DNA of 64,000 bases from Peromyscus leucopus (lineage: Eukaryota > Chordata > Mammalia > Rodentia > Cricetidae): NCBI RefSeq assembly GCF_004664715.2, contig NC_051074.1, positions 19,817,058-19,881,057 of the forward strand. The letters run 5' to 3'. The translations under genes were made by a program, and so were the position numbers. Under the pieces are notes generated by a model. It worked only from the letters and a program-made list of their open reading frames with translations, searched no databases and was not told where the DNA came from. Below, one piece after another: positions 9,976 to 21,560 of the stretch (its first letter is position 1; every line of letters starts with the position of its first letter).

Positions 9976-10364
9976 GACTCTAGAAACGTAGCCATTTCCT
10001 TCAAGTCCCCACGGTTTCCACTGTATAATACAGTCAATGCCACACGTTCAATAAGCAGGCTCCTCTGGAGATGCGAGTTCTCAGCCCTTCAAAATGCTGC
10101 ATTGCCACACCAGAGACCAGGAGCTGCGTGCTGGGTGCTTCTTTCAGGAAAGCTTCTACTCCCACAGCATTGTGCTCCGCTTGGTTTTCACATTCTGAGT
10201 CAGAGGAACTCAGGCCGGTCTCTCCTCCTGGTCTGGAGCATTGGTCTCTTTAAGCACCTCTACCTGGGGGACTTTAGGATTGCCAGCATCCGCCAGAAGC
10301 ACCTTCAGCCTTCCCCTGTCTTGTCCTACCTCTGTTTTCCTCCACGTGAGGCTCCTAGGCAAAG
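9976..10364. other. Unassigned unique DNA
   Basis: No recognisable repeat. Overlapping short frames on the plus strand (10071-10506) read through without a known domain. Confidence 0.4.
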
Positions 10365-10450
10365 AAGAGTTCTTCAGTGTCTGCTATGTGCCGGCGACTT
10401 GTGCCCCCTCGGGAGAGTGGGATGTGAAAGGAGACAGTGGAGTGTGTTAA
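10365..10450 (+). repeat. MIR-like fragment
   Basis: GTGTCTGCTATGTGCCGGCG is the MIR core phrase, followed by a degenerate continuation. Short and old. Confidence 0.45.
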
Positions 10451-10782
10451 CTGGGTCTGTGATCATTATCTCAGAATGTGCGTGGTTTGGGAGACAGCAG
10501 CTTTAAAAGAGCCATTAAGCTGAAATGAGGTGGGAAGAGAGCCTTCATCCGATGACTAATATCTTTATAGGGGTCATGGGTGGAGTGCTGCAGGGCAAGA
10601 ATGGCCTCAGGAGAAAGTAACCCCTGCTGACATCTTAGGCCCAAATTTTGAACTTCTAGAGCTGTAAGAACAAACTTGCTGTAAGCCTCCTTAAGGAGAC
10701 CCTACCAGAGCGATGCCGTATCTATGGCTGGGAGATGCCAACAGAGAACTTCCTTGGACAGAGGTGAAAGGCACTTACTGAA
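10451..10782. other. Unassigned DNA
   Basis: Nothing is recognised. Confidence 0.4.
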
Positions 10783-11051
10783 AATGGCTGAGGAATGGTT
10801 CAGTGGTGATGTGCTTGCTGCAGAAGCGTGAGCGCTAAGTTTGGGTCCCCAGCACCTCCACGGAAGTGGAGTGTGGAGACATGTATCTATCACACCAGCG
10901 CTGGAGGACAGAGAAAGGTCAGTCTCGCTCAAACAGCAAGTTCCAGCCATGTTCAGTGAGAGACCCTGCCTAAAAAACATAAGGTGAAAACATGATTGAG
11001 GAAGATACCTCATGTCAACTTCTGGCATCCACATGAGCCTATATGGGTGAG

Positions 11052-11101
<50 letters not shown>
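10783..11101 (+). repeat. B3/B4-type SINE with (AC)23 tail
   Basis: A tRNA-like head (AGGAATGGTTCAGTGGTGA, GGGTCCCCAGCACC) is followed by a B1-like middle (AGTTCCAGCCATG, GAGACCCTGCCTAAAAAAC). A uniform (AC)n microsatellite follows at 11055-11101. The reverse-strand frame of repeated VCVCVC is from the microsatellite. Confidence 0.65.
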
Positions 11102-11640
11102 AAAAAACAAAAAGAAAGAAAAGAGAAAGAATGATTGAAAAAACAAAGAAAGAAAATGGCTGCACCTTTCTCCAGTCCCAGATGGCCTTCCTCTGTAATC
11201 CAGGAATGAAGTTCTATAATGTTAAGGAAGGCATTTCCACCTTCTCTAAGCCACGGTGTAAGGTCCTCCCAGGGGTAGCAGCACTTGGGTGAACATGGTC
11301 ATTCTCTTAAGAATGCCTGCAGCTCACTGCCCAGGCCCAGAACCAGGGTTATGGGTTGGCCCAACCCGGCATCCACCCCATTTGTGATCTGCTGGAGCAT
11401 GTGAAGGGGCCGGTCCTGCAGACCCAAAACTGCAGGATCTCCACAACACAGGATAACAGCAGGACATCCAGGAGGAGCCCCAGTGAGGGCCCAGCATCGA
11501 TGGTGTATCCAAAACCAGAGGCCTCAAACCAGACCAAGGACTCTTTGCAATGAACACTTGCAAGTAAAGATGTATGGATAAAAGGATTTCCTGTGTGACT
11601 CACTGTGTCACACTACAGCTTCCATGACGAGATTGATTTT
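11102..11640. other. Unassigned DNA
   Basis: Overlapping frames occur at 11324-11603 in both directions. They have no known domain and no splice-site pattern that I could support. Confidence 0.4.
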
Positions 11641-11795
11641 TCCTTTTTGTTTTTTTTTCTCTTAAATTTTATTTTATTTTGAGGGGGAGGTTGCAAGGGC
11701 AGAGGGCAAATACAAAGGGACAGGGAAATGAATGGGATGGAGCTGCATGATGTGAAAGACACAAAGAATAAATAAAAAGAAAGTTTTAAAAAATG
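11641..11795 (+). repeat. Rodent L1-type 3' end
   Basis: Contains TTTATTTTATTTTGAGGGGG, GCAAGGGCAGAGGGCAAATA, TGCATGATGTGAAAGACACA and a closing AATAAATAAAAAG, a rodent LINE 3'-terminal sequence. Family assignment is from memory. Confidence 0.5.
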
Positions 11796-12299
11796 TCTTC
11801 AGCTCTCAGGTTCCCTAGAGACCTGTGCTGTGGGAAGAACAGAGAGTTCTGAGCTTCAAGCACAGACTCTTAGAGACCACAGATGGAGGCCCAGGGTCCT
11901 GGGAGCCTGCAGGGGTCCTGGTGACCCTTTCGTTTCTGATCCCACCTGATGCAAGCACAGAAGTTGACCAAGGCATGCAGCCCACAGTGAGCAGCCCCTG
12001 CTGGGTCATCTCCCATCTCAACAAAGACCTCACCACTTAAGAGGCCATTTTTCCATGGCTGTGGTCACAGATGGGGGAGGGAGCACAAGCAGACAGTCCT
12101 TGAGTGACCTAAAGTCAGCCTCCTACAACGCTGCCCTGTGGTTCTGCCCCAGCCCTTAAGAGCAAAATGAGTTAGTCAGCCTTTTAAGCACCAGATAGAG
12201 CAGTGTGCAAGAGTTCTAGATCTGTCCCGTTGGTGTCACAGCAACCTGTGGGCCACCAGAAGCACCAGGTACCCCCATGTGTTACGTCCTTACAAGGAA
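11796..12299. other. Unassigned DNA
   Basis: No repeat or gene recognised. Complementary 71-73 codon frames at 11815-12040 are shadows of each other. Confidence 0.4.
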
Positions 12300-13640
12300 A
12301 CAATCTAAATTAGAAAGGCACATAGTTGAGTGAGGGGCTCATCAAGGTCAAGGAACAAGAACAAAGCGACCTGGTTATTATCAGCTGATATGCCTTCCTT
12401 GCTAGGATTGGTTGATGATCAAAGATGATGATTAATTCCTTGTACCCATTTCTGCCTTTAGCTTCCTGATATATATAAAAACAAAACAAAAAATTGTTGA
12501 CGAATGGGTATGCACCCTGAAGATTTAGAGTAGAGATGACTGATTGTTTTTTCATACATAAAAGTCTAGGTTTGTGATTCTTTTAAGATTTCTTTTTTTA
12601 ATTTAATTTAATTTTACATTATAATTTAGTTCTACATATCAGCCATGGATTCCCTTGTTCTCCCCCCTCCCGCTCCCTCTCCTTCCCCTCAGCCCACCCC
12701 CCATTCCCACCTCCTCCAGGGCAAAGCCTCCCCTGAGGATTGAGATCAACCTGGTAGACTCAGTCCAGGCAGGTCCAGTCCCCTCCTCCCAGGCCGAGCC
12801 AAGCGACCCTGCATAAGCCCCAGGTTTCAAACAGCCAACTCATGCACTGAGCACAGGACCTGGTCCCACTGCCTGGATGCCTCCCAAACAGATCAAGCCA
12901 ATCAACTGTCTCACCTATTCAGAGGGCCTGATCCAGCTGGGGGCCCCTCAGCCTTTGGTTCATAGTTCATGTGTTTCCATTCATTTGGCTATTTGTCCCT
13001 GTGCTTTATCCAACCTTGGTCTCAACAATTCTCGCTCATATAAACCCTCCTCTTTCTCGCTAACTGGACTCCCAGAACTCCACCTGGGGCCAAGCCGTGG
13101 ATCTCTGCATAAGATTTCTTTTAAGATTACCTTTTGAGATAAGTAATAGTGATTAGCTCTTTCTAACTGCAAAATGCAGCCTGCCAGCAAAAGAACTGGC
13201 TGAGAAAAACACCTTGCTTGCTCACACTCTGTTAATCTATAACAAGTTGCTTAGACATGAATGTATGTGGGTTCTTGGGACAACTTGTTTTTCACCTGTA
13301 ATACATAAAATGTTTAATCATGTAAGGGATATGGAAAACATGCTGTTTTCCATCTGTATTCATTGTAATCATTCACTTGAAAATTAGAATGTAACCACGT
13401 TGTAATTTTTATATTGCGCGAAAGATTTTGCTGGGGTATATAAGCTGTAAGGAAAAAAATAAAGTTAGAAGGAAGATATCAAGAGAGACAGAAGGGATAC
13501 ATCTGTATAGAGGTAAGAAAAGAAAGAAAAAAACAGAACGGAGAAGGGACTCTAAGAGTGTGTGCATGTTCCCACCCCCCTTTTTCGCAAGCCTCAGAGA
13601 GTTAACTTTTACTCCCTCAGAAAAGTCAAGTGATTAGTTC
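12300..13640 (+). repeat. LTR-like sequence split by an L1
   Basis: Two promoter-like parts lie on the same strand. The first has GATATATATAAAAAC (12467-12481). The second, after an L1 insertion, has GGGGTATATAAGC (13434) followed by AAAAAAATAAAGTT (13453-13466), a TATA box plus polyadenylation signal layout. They may be one LTR or two adjacent ones. The family is not identified and the outer limits are approximate. Confidence 0.45.
12591..13115 (-). mobile_element. L1 3' piece inserted in the LTR
   Basis: The T-rich left end (TTTTTTTAATTTAATTTAA) is the complement of an A-rich tail, and the sequence CAGCCATGGATTCCCTTG is shared with the fragment at 21.1 kb. A 13-bp target duplication, TTCTTTTAAGATT, occurs at 12578-12590 and 13116-13128, so this is a single 525-bp retrotransposition on the minus strand. 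Confidence 0.75.
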
Positions 13641-13929
13641 GACAATCCCATTGGTTCCCCTTCAGTCCCTGAGCTGCTGGAGGCTGGTCCTCATGGCAGC
13701 GATAGGTTCTTATTCAGTATTCACTTCCATGGCAACGACCACTGACCATCCAGCTTCCCAAAGATGTGCCCCCAAGCAGACTGCAGCATGATCCCACCTG
13801 AAACTATAAATTACATCACACCAGCAGTACACACCATATCTAGCATGTCTCTCAAAAATGAGAAGAAACCCTAAATATGAGTTCTGTGACACATGGGGTC
13901 CAACAGTACACAGTTCAAAGCCTCCAACT
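13641..13929. other. Unassigned DNA
   Basis: Nothing recognised. Confidence 0.4.
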
Positions 13930-14050
13930 GGGTCATAAGTAGTGATTTGACATGTATCTGGGTTCAAGTGTCCCATTCGTTTCCACGTCTGTAAAACTGG
14001 GACAATTATGGGTCCTGTGAAAATTAAATGAGATTTGAACTGTCTGGCAT
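13930..14050 (-). repeat. MIR fragment
   Basis: Reads as the complement of the MIR tail: TCTGGGTTCAAGTGTCCC, TTCCACGTCTGTAAAACTGG and AAATTAAATGAGA. Boundaries approximate. Confidence 0.6.
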
Positions 14051-14064
14051 CAGCCCCGGCATAA

Positions 14065-14400
14065 AGGCCTTTGCATTCATTTTTATTGCTGCATAACAAG
14101 TTACTGTACACTAAAAGGCTTTACAGAGCACACATTGATCATCCCGAAGTTCTGTCAGGAGATCGAGCCTCAATGTCTGTCTGGCTACAATTCATCCAGG
14201 CAGCCAGGACTGTGGAATCAGAGGCAAATGGAGAAGATGCAGCCCCAGGTGGAGGCCAGAGTTCATCTTCTTGGAGTCCCAATGGTGAGGTCTCACTCTG
14301 TTGCTGGCTGTGGGCCCCGGGGCCACCCAGTTCCCAGACATGGCAGCGTCCTGCTGGTCAGTGGGACAGTGTCTCTCAAGTCTGGAAGGACAGTCCTACG
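14065..14400 (+). repeat. Ancient mammal-wide repeat
   Basis: Starts TTTATTGCTGCATAACAAG and continues TTACTGTACAC, matching an old mammalian dispersed repeat seen in many orders. The family name is uncertain. The long overlapping frames have no domain. Confidence 0.45.
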
Positions 14401-15308
14401 TGATAAGTTGTAAATAGGAGTGGCATTTTCCATAGGAAGCTAATTAAGGGAGTGTCATCCCATATACATACATATATATCCATATTCAAGCGATAGCTGT
14501 ATCACAGAGGGTGTTAGTACAAAATGGGATGATCAGTGGTGGCCATCTTGGGTTGTGTTTACTGTGTCCTCTAAGATCCCCATCTCTAGACTAAGCTCAG
14601 GGTGTCCACTGTATCCTATATGACAAAGTTCAAGTTCCCAGTCCTCTATACCCACCCACAGAAGACAGTTGCTCTGAGGAAAAAGGTGACAGGGCTATCC
14701 TGCTGGCTTCGTTGTATAGGGAAAATCAGCCTGTGGAGAGTGACGTGTGGCCTATCAGAAACACCTCCCCTTCCCATTTATTCTTCCTTCATTTATTAAA
14801 TCACTTTGAACAATTTCTGTCATATAGGGACAAGGAATAAGGAATAGCCTTCCTTATGGTTCATACATACCACTCCCCAAGGACCCACAGTGGATGCAAA
14901 TGTAATCATTTGAATTAAGCGATGGCTACTCAGCCCGTTCACTAGCCTGTGACTCCATCCAGGACACGAAAGTGCTCCTGCCTTGGGAATTGGGAACTGG
15001 CAGAGTCCTCAGACAAGGAAAGGGTGTGGTAGAGTTCATGAACCAAACTCTCTAAAGCTAGCATTTTTTTTTTAAATCTACAGGTGGCTGTTAAACTTTC
15101 CAATACACGAACCCAGCTTTTCATTAGTCTAGAACACACATATTTTGAAAGATCATATCCATACTGATGAGCTGCATATGTTTAAAAAAAAAAGTCCTCA
15201 ATTGATCTTCCCACAAAGGCAGCGGTGTTTTATACCTGAGCTGATAGCATTCCAAACAAGCACAATGATTTGGGACAGCCCAGACAACCAGACAGTATTC
15301 TACTGAAG

Positions 15309-15310
<2 letters not shown>
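14401..15310. other. Unassigned DNA
   Basis: No repeat or gene recognised. A short ATAC-rich run lies at 14465-14485. Confidence 0.4.

Positions 15311-15311
<1 letters not shown>

Positions 15312-15363
<52 letters not shown>
15312..15363 (+). repeat. (TG)26 microsatellite
   Basis: An uninterrupted TG dinucleotide tract. The reverse frame of repeated HTHT is an artefact of it. Confidence 0.98.
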
Positions 15364-15365
<2 letters not shown>

Positions 15366-15366
<1 letters not shown>

Positions 15367-15722
15367 GCAGTAGTTTGAATGTAATTGGCCCCATAATCTC
15401 ATGGGGGTGGCACTATTTTGGAGCTGTGGTTTTGTTGGAGTGGTTTATGGTCTTGTTGGAGGAAGTGTGTCACTGTAGGGGAGGGCTTTGAGGTTTCCGA
15501 TGCTCAGGATATCACCCAAAGTTTTAGTCGACTTTCTGTTGCCTGCAAGGTATAGGGACTCTCAGCTACTTCTTCAGCACCACGTCTGCCTGCATGCTGC
15601 CATGCTCCCTACCATGATGATAATAGACTAAACCTCTGAAACTGTAAGCCAGCCAGTTAAATGTTTTTATTTATGAGTTGCCATGGACACAGCATCTCTT
15701 CATAGCAATAGAAACCCTAAGA
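15366..15722 (+). repeat. Rodent medium-reiterated repeat, third type
   Basis: Contains TGTTGGAGGAAGTGTGTCAC, GGGCTTTGAGGTTTC, CTGCCATGCTCCCTACCATG and TGAAACTGTAAGCCAGCC, ending in CAATAGAAACCCTAAGA, which is typical of an abundant rodent dispersed family. Confidence 0.75.
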
Positions 15723-15723
15723 C

Positions 15724-15980
15724 TTATAATATATAATATATGTGTATATATATAAAACATTAATATATTTATATAACATTTTATATGTTAATATAAAATA
15801 TAATATTATAAATATATAAATACATAACATTTAATTATAATACAGTAATATATTTATAGCATATAAATATACTGTATGATATAATATATAATTATAGGAT
15901 ATATTAATATATTAGTATATTTACAATATTATATACTATATTATATATATATATTATTTATTTATATATATATTAATTAA
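15724..15980. repeat. AT-only low-complexity tract
   Basis: About 250 bp almost purely of A and T in TATA/ATAT order, with only a few G and C. It begins at the 3' edge of the preceding repeat. Confidence 0.95.
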
Positions 15981-16695
15981 AAGCTGCTGCCATCCAGTGC
16001 TCTCCTGCTGCCTTCTGGGAATATTCCATATTTCCCCTCAATGCTGTGTGAGCCACTTAGTGTCTTTATAGACATTGAGGTGGCACATCTTTCTTATAGG
16101 TATGCATTTATTTTGCCATGTGGTAATAAAATTGCAACTAGCCTGTAAAACTAACAAAATAATTTCTATTTTACAGTAAATAAATACTAAGCCAGTGGCT
16201 GTGGCAACACCATCAGGACCACATGCAAATGATTGTCATTTGGGAACCGCTGGCCTACTTCTCCCCTTCATCCTCACATTCTGGAATGCTGTATGAATGC
16301 AGTTGGTCTTTTGGGTCAGCCTGCACATATCACACCTCAGATCACCTTGGCTTCTGCAATGAAGAGTGCACACACTTGGAGAAAGTTCTCAGAACTACCA
16401 AACTCCTTAACCAAGTCCTTGCTCCTTCTGCTTTATTGCTGATCAGCTATTTCATAAAAGCTCTAGCTTGCTCATCCTTAGTCAAGAACCCTACTGTGGA
16501 TTAAAATATGAAGACTGGGAATACCTTATGCTGAGATTGTTTAAATTTTAAATTTTTAAAAATATTCTTCTCACTAACCCTCAAGCACAAGGTCACTCAA
16601 AGGCACATTAAGAATCCACAGTATATTGCCTTGATACAACTGACCCTCCATTCAGTGACACATTACTGTACTTAACTTGAAAGTCTTGTCTTAGG
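15981..16695. other. Unassigned DNA
   Basis: No feature identified. Frames at 16223-16504 show no domain. Confidence 0.4.
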
Positions 16696-16697
16696 AC

Positions 16698-16953
16698 TTG
16701 AAAAATGGCTGCATGTGTAAGATGGTTCGGACAACCTCAGCTTGAATCCTCAGCATCCATATAAAAACCTGGCCATGGCTGAGCATGCCTGTATCCCCAG
16801 CATTGGGAGGCAGAGACAGCCTAGCCAAACTGACACTCCAGCTCAACGAGGGACCCTGTCTCTCAACAAGTCAGAGAGAAAAAAAGAGAGAAAAACACTT
16901 GAAATTCTTTTCTGACCTCTACATATGCACATCTGTATGCTACATGCACATGC

Positions 16954-16985
<32 letters not shown>
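16698..16985 (+). repeat. B3/B4-type SINE with (AC)n end
   Basis: Same order as the element at 10.8 kb: a degenerate tRNA-like head (AAAAATGGCTGCATGTGTAAG), a B1-like centre (CAGCATTGGGAGGCAGAGAC, GGGACCCTGTCTCTCAACAA) and a closing (AC)n at 16954-16985. Confidence 0.6.
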
Positions 16986-16988
<3 letters not shown>

Positions 16989-17760
16989 AGTAGGAAGGAA
17001 CACAAAGTCAGCTTGGAGCCTTGACACTGGACATTGTCAGGCAACAAACCAAATCTTTCTCCATGTCTTATACATACTCATGGGTCCCTCTTACCAACTC
17101 AACACTGTCCTCAGGCTCTGAACAGAACCATCTCTCTCTTGATTTATTTTTACATTTTAAGGGATAAAATTTGTATTGTTACGTCTGTTACGGATGGGAT
17201 ACTTCCCCCCAACTTGAAAACACTTGAGCAATTCAGATTATGAGGTTAAAAAATTGGGTCTTGCTTTTTGGGTGTTCCTCTGAAGGAGTGCCCCTGCAAG
17301 GCTTGGAAACAACCATAGCCAGAAAGGTCGGGTGACACCATCATCATACACAAGTGAGCATGAGGTAAATAGGAGTGAGTGAAAGGGATGCTTAAGGTTG
17401 TCACCTCCAGTCTGCTCTCAGTGCACAGCATCTAGAGATGAGATGGATACTGAGCAGGATAGCTCAGTGGCTGCCAATGGCTTGTAAAGATGTGGTAATT
17501 AATACTAGCTTAGGTACCAAAGGAAACATGCTCCAAGCTTGAGGGGGAATGAGTGTGGTAGGAAAGGCAGCTTAGAGCTCTGAACTATGGTGAGGACATT
17601 TACCTCCTCTGGTGGTGGAAGACATGCTGGAACCTTCCTGGCTCCCCTTTTCTCTTCCTGGGTGCTCAGAAGCTACGGAAATGTAATGAAAGCTATTGGG
17701 ATCCTGCCCCTCGATAGCCTTCACCCAGAGTTCCAGAAGAGACGCTACTGGTGATGGATT
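16986..17760. other. Unassigned DNA
   Basis: No recognised gene or repeat. At 17461-17500 a short SINE-like phrase (GCTCAGTGGCTGCCA) occurs without a body. Confidence 0.35.
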
Positions 17761-18720
17761 AATCTGAGGGGTTCACTAATAAATCTATGTACACAAAACT
17801 CTTTAGTTCATACACTTTGTTCTTCTGAGTCAGTTCTCTCTATATACAGCTTCTTTTCTGCTCTCATACTTAGCTCCTTTCTTGCCTGATTCTCTCTACA
17901 TCTTTATGCTGTTTCCTCTAAGTGCTATCTTAATTCCTTCATCTTAGTTCTGCCTCATCTTGGTCTTTCTCATCTCGTTCTTACCCACCTAGTTCTTCCC
18001 CGTCAGGCTCTTCCTCATCTACAATCTTGTCCTTCTAGTTCTTCATCCAGTTCTCCAATCTAGTCCTCCCCAAGTCTCTGAGGTGTACAGTTATATACCC
18101 ATTCAATAGCAATGCTCTGGCTAAGGCAAGGTCACCCGGCTTGAATTCTTATAGGGTCATAAAGGCAAATAAGAGTTTTCCTCAGGCAGTGACTGTCAGG
18201 CTCTCTTTTACAACCCAAAGGAGGAGTGAATAAAAGAGGTGGGGTCAGATAAGGCCTGGAATAAGTCAGAAAGGGAATTTATGTGCTCAAAATATATTCT
18301 TATAAGTGGTTAGGTGAAACATTACGAGTCTATCATAAACGTGCTCAAACTACAATCTTACAGGTGGTTAGGTCAGAGAGTCTGTAAGTCACTAAAATGT
18401 AACTGCCTCTCTATTTCTATGTCACAGTTTACTGGTGGGGAGGGGTAACTCTGCTCAGAGCTAGGAAACCTGCCTCATGGCTACACTGCACCTGGTATGC
18501 AAAAAAAGCCTTTTGTTCTGAGTCAATCGCTCTGGAATGCCGCTTGGGAAGGAGAAAGGAGAGTCTGAGCTTCATTCTCACAAGAAACAAAGCTCTGCAC
18601 CTAGCATTGCCTGTCTCCTAGGCAGTGTCTCCGGAAGGGTGTTTACCTTAATTCAGGTGACTGCTTGCTGTTTGGGCCTAGGATGCTTGAGAAGAATTTC
18701 AAGTAAAATACACCCTTATA
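17761..18720 (+). repeat. Possible ERV-internal fragment
   Basis: From 17820 to 18075 the sequence is a string of degenerate pyrimidine-rich modules (CTAGTTCTTC, TCATCTAGTTC, CTTCCTCATCT) of the kind seen in the leader of some rodent early-transposon ERVs. The rest is unassigned. Low-confidence call. Confidence 0.3.
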
Positions 18721-19037
18721 AGTTCTTGGGGAAGTTATGAGCGCACCTGAAATTCATAGCAGGAAACAGCTGATATATTAAAAGCCAGATAACACCAAAT
18801 ACTCCCTGAGATTTGGGATCCTCTGGAAGAATGCCTTGATTTTTTCCAGGTACAGCTTTACCATATTCAGCTGAATTCCTGCTACAGTCCTGCAGCTCAT
18901 AACAGAACTGAGCAGAGGAAAACTGCCTCCCATAGCTCACAACTGGAATGTTCTCTGAGTCCTGGAGGAAGGAGCACAGAGTGTTGGTTAAGTGGCAGCA
19001 CTCGTGGCTGGCCATGCCGACGGCCCAGAGCACTGGA
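18721..19037. other. Unassigned, open on minus strand
   Basis: A 114-codon minus-strand frame (18716-19060) lies next to an LTR end. No domain is seen. It could be ERV-internal sequence. Confidence 0.3.
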
Positions 19038-19338
19038 TGTTGTGGTGGCGGAAGAATCACAAGCTATGGTTACCTTTCTAGAGCTTTATTGGGAGAAAGA
19101 CAGAGAGAGGGAGAGAGGAAGAGAGAGAGGAAGAGAGAGAAAGGCCTCATGGAGGAGAGAGAATATGGAAGGAGAGGCAATATGGAAAGGGGGGCACAGA
19201 GAGGGCACGCCTGCTTTTAAGCTGGGATGCCGTCACAGGCTGGTGGCATAATTAAGGTCACAATCCTTACACAGAGGAATTCTGAGGGAAAGCGTGTGTC
19301 TCACCTTTTCTTGGGAGCCTGTGCTGTAATTTCTAACA
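19038..19338 (-). repeat. LTR-like promoter element
   Basis: On the minus strand it reads TGTTAGAAATTACAG at 19338, a TTAAAAGCAGGC TATA-like site, a CT-rich stretch and then CCCAATAAAGCTCT, ending near CCACCACAACA at 19038. This resembles a rodent class II (RLTR10/IAP-like) LTR. No convincing 6-bp target duplication is seen. Confidence 0.55.
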
Positions 19339-21080
19339 CTGTTTTTTTTTTTTATGAATTCACTTGATGATTAGAGTTTGAGATTTTTTTTAATGCTCTT
19401 TCTAGTAACAAATCATTAGAATATTTTATAGCAATATAGCTTGAGGCAAACTGCAAGGCCCTATTCCGTCTAAACAAAGCAATTCCAGCACAGGATACAC
19501 CCAAGGACATACCTTGCTTTTGAGTTTTCAAGGTGGAGGGCTGGCAGTCACAAGAGACAGCCTGCTTCTATGTCCATCACATGAATCCAGGCCTCCAGGT
19601 CATAGACTCGTGGGCACCAGAGCAGGGTCAGGAGTGCAATGGAGAAGGGCATGGAAGCTTATGGGATGGCGACAGTGAAGAGAGGCACTGTGGATGACCA
19701 AGCTGAGGCAGCAGGACTGGGAGGTGTGGTCACCAATTCCAAGTCACAGCCTTGCTGGACACCCTCTACCACCATCACTGTGCCCCTCTGAGTCTGTCCA
19801 CTTCAGTGCGTAGTGTTGGGCTCAGGACAACTGGGATTTGCTTGGTTGGTTGCATGCAATCCACTGGGGTTGAAGAGGGGAGGGTTCCAGAAATTCCATG
19901 TGAAAGGGAAGGAAAAATAGTATTGCTCATTGGTCTTGGCAACGTCATCCAGGAATGTAATACTGCTGAAGTACAGCACTATTTCCCTGTGAATTGATTC
20001 CCAGTGTCTAGCCAGCCCAAGGACCGCCATCTTGGGCGCTTTGTTCGTTCTGGGTTATAAGGGCAATGGGTTGCTCTTACAATTCAGCGACTCTTCTTGG
20101 TAATGCAGGTAGCAAAGCAGGTAAAGAGATTACAGAGCATGACAAAGAAGGTGGCCCAGAGAGGAAGCTAAAGCAAGTGCTTGGGTCCTCCTAACTCCAG
20201 TATCTCATCTGTCTGTGGCTGGGGATCTGAACTGCTTCTCCAGGAGGGTTGGATCAGCTCTAGTCTGAACCGCGTTTCTGGGAGATTCAGGTAAGTCTGA
20301 AGATACAGGGCTAAAGAGACAACTCTCTGGGACTTAGGTGACTAGGGAGTTGAGTCAGCACAGGGGATAGAATGGTTTCAGATGCCAAATTTTCCTGAAT
20401 ACAGCCCATTCAAGGGAGACAATTTAGATGACCATTTTTCCATGGCAGGTTAAAAGGTAGATTAGATTAAAAGGAGGCCAGAGGTTGTGGGGTGCTTGAA
20501 GTCTCTTCCCACATTAGATAATAATGTGGGCATCAGATTATTTCCATGTTCTCTCAATGGCTGAAATTGAGAAATTAAGAAAAAACACCAACTGCAGCGC
20601 CTCAACATGAGCTGAGGTCTGCCCTAGATGCTAGGGATAGAAAAACTTGAGGCAAAAATCCTCATCATTAAAAAAATTTTAATGCTGAGACTGACAAGAA
20701 AGAGCTAACAATACTCAAGGACTCCGAGAAACAGTAACTAGGGGAACGCAGGAGCCCCGCTGAGCCTGAGGCTGGGGAAGGCCTCCTCTGCCAGTGACAG
20801 TGACCTGGGGTTGGACGGATTGTGGGAATAAGGGAAGAATGAAGAACAGCTTCGTGGAGAGAGTGCCAGGTCCAATAACACAGAAACTTACCACTGCAGT
20901 AGCTGAAAGTACCCTTATATCGGGATGGGGACCTGGAAAATGAGGCCAAGGGACCCCAGGACCTGGGGAAACCACAGAGGGCTCCGATGGATGCAGAGCC
21001 TATCCACATTAGTTTAGATATTCTAGAGAAGCAGGACAATTGAGAGATTCTGTGTGTGCGTCTATGTGTGACTGTATGCA
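19339..21080. other. Unassigned mostly unique DNA
   Basis: No gene. A 137-codon minus frame (20668-21081) and an 86-codon overlapping frame lack a signal, a domain or a codon pattern I can recognise. Confidence 0.35.
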
Positions 21081-21082
21081 TT

Positions 21083-21195
21083 TTCCCCTTTTATTTTATT
21101 TTATAATACCGTCCAGTTCTACATAACAGCCACAGATTCCCTTGTTCTCCCCCTTCCTGCCCTCCTCCCCTTCCCTCCAGCCTACTCCCCATGTA
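21083..21195 (-). repeat. L1 3'-end fragment
   Basis: TTTATTTTATTTTATAATA, then CAGTTCTACATAACAGCCAC and ATTCCCTTGTTCTCCCCC, the same family as the 12.6 kb insertion. Confidence 0.6.
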
Positions 21196-21560
21196 TGCAT
21201 TTTGTGTGTGTGTGTGTGTGTGTGTTTGTACATGGTTGTGTCTGTCTGTATATGTATGTGTTTGTATGTCTGTGTCTATCTGCTTGTGTGTTTTGGGGTC
21301 TATGTGTTTGTGTCTGGCTGTGCGTATCTACCCACATGTATGTTTTTGTATGTATGTATAAGTGCATTTGTGTCTGGCTGTATATGCATGTCTGTATGTC
21401 TGTGTATGTGTGTGTCTGTCTGCATGAGTGCTTTTCTGCATGTATGTGTTTGTGTCTGTCTGTACATGTGTGTGTATCTGTGTCTCTGCATGCATGTTTT
21501 GTGCATGTGTGTGTTTATAGCTGTCTGTATATTTGAGTACATCTGTGTCTGGGTGTATGC
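21196..21560 (+). repeat. Degenerate TG-rich tract
   Basis: TGTGTGTG followed by about 350 bp of TGTGTCTGT, TGTATG and TGTGTTTG variants. The 167-codon plus frame of C, V and Y residues and the complementary minus frames arise from this composition. Confidence 0.9.

Noticed and set aside
19038..19338. CACTG/CACTG target duplication for the 19.0-kb LTR
   Set aside because: It would require LTR ends that are not TG...CA, so I do not claim it.
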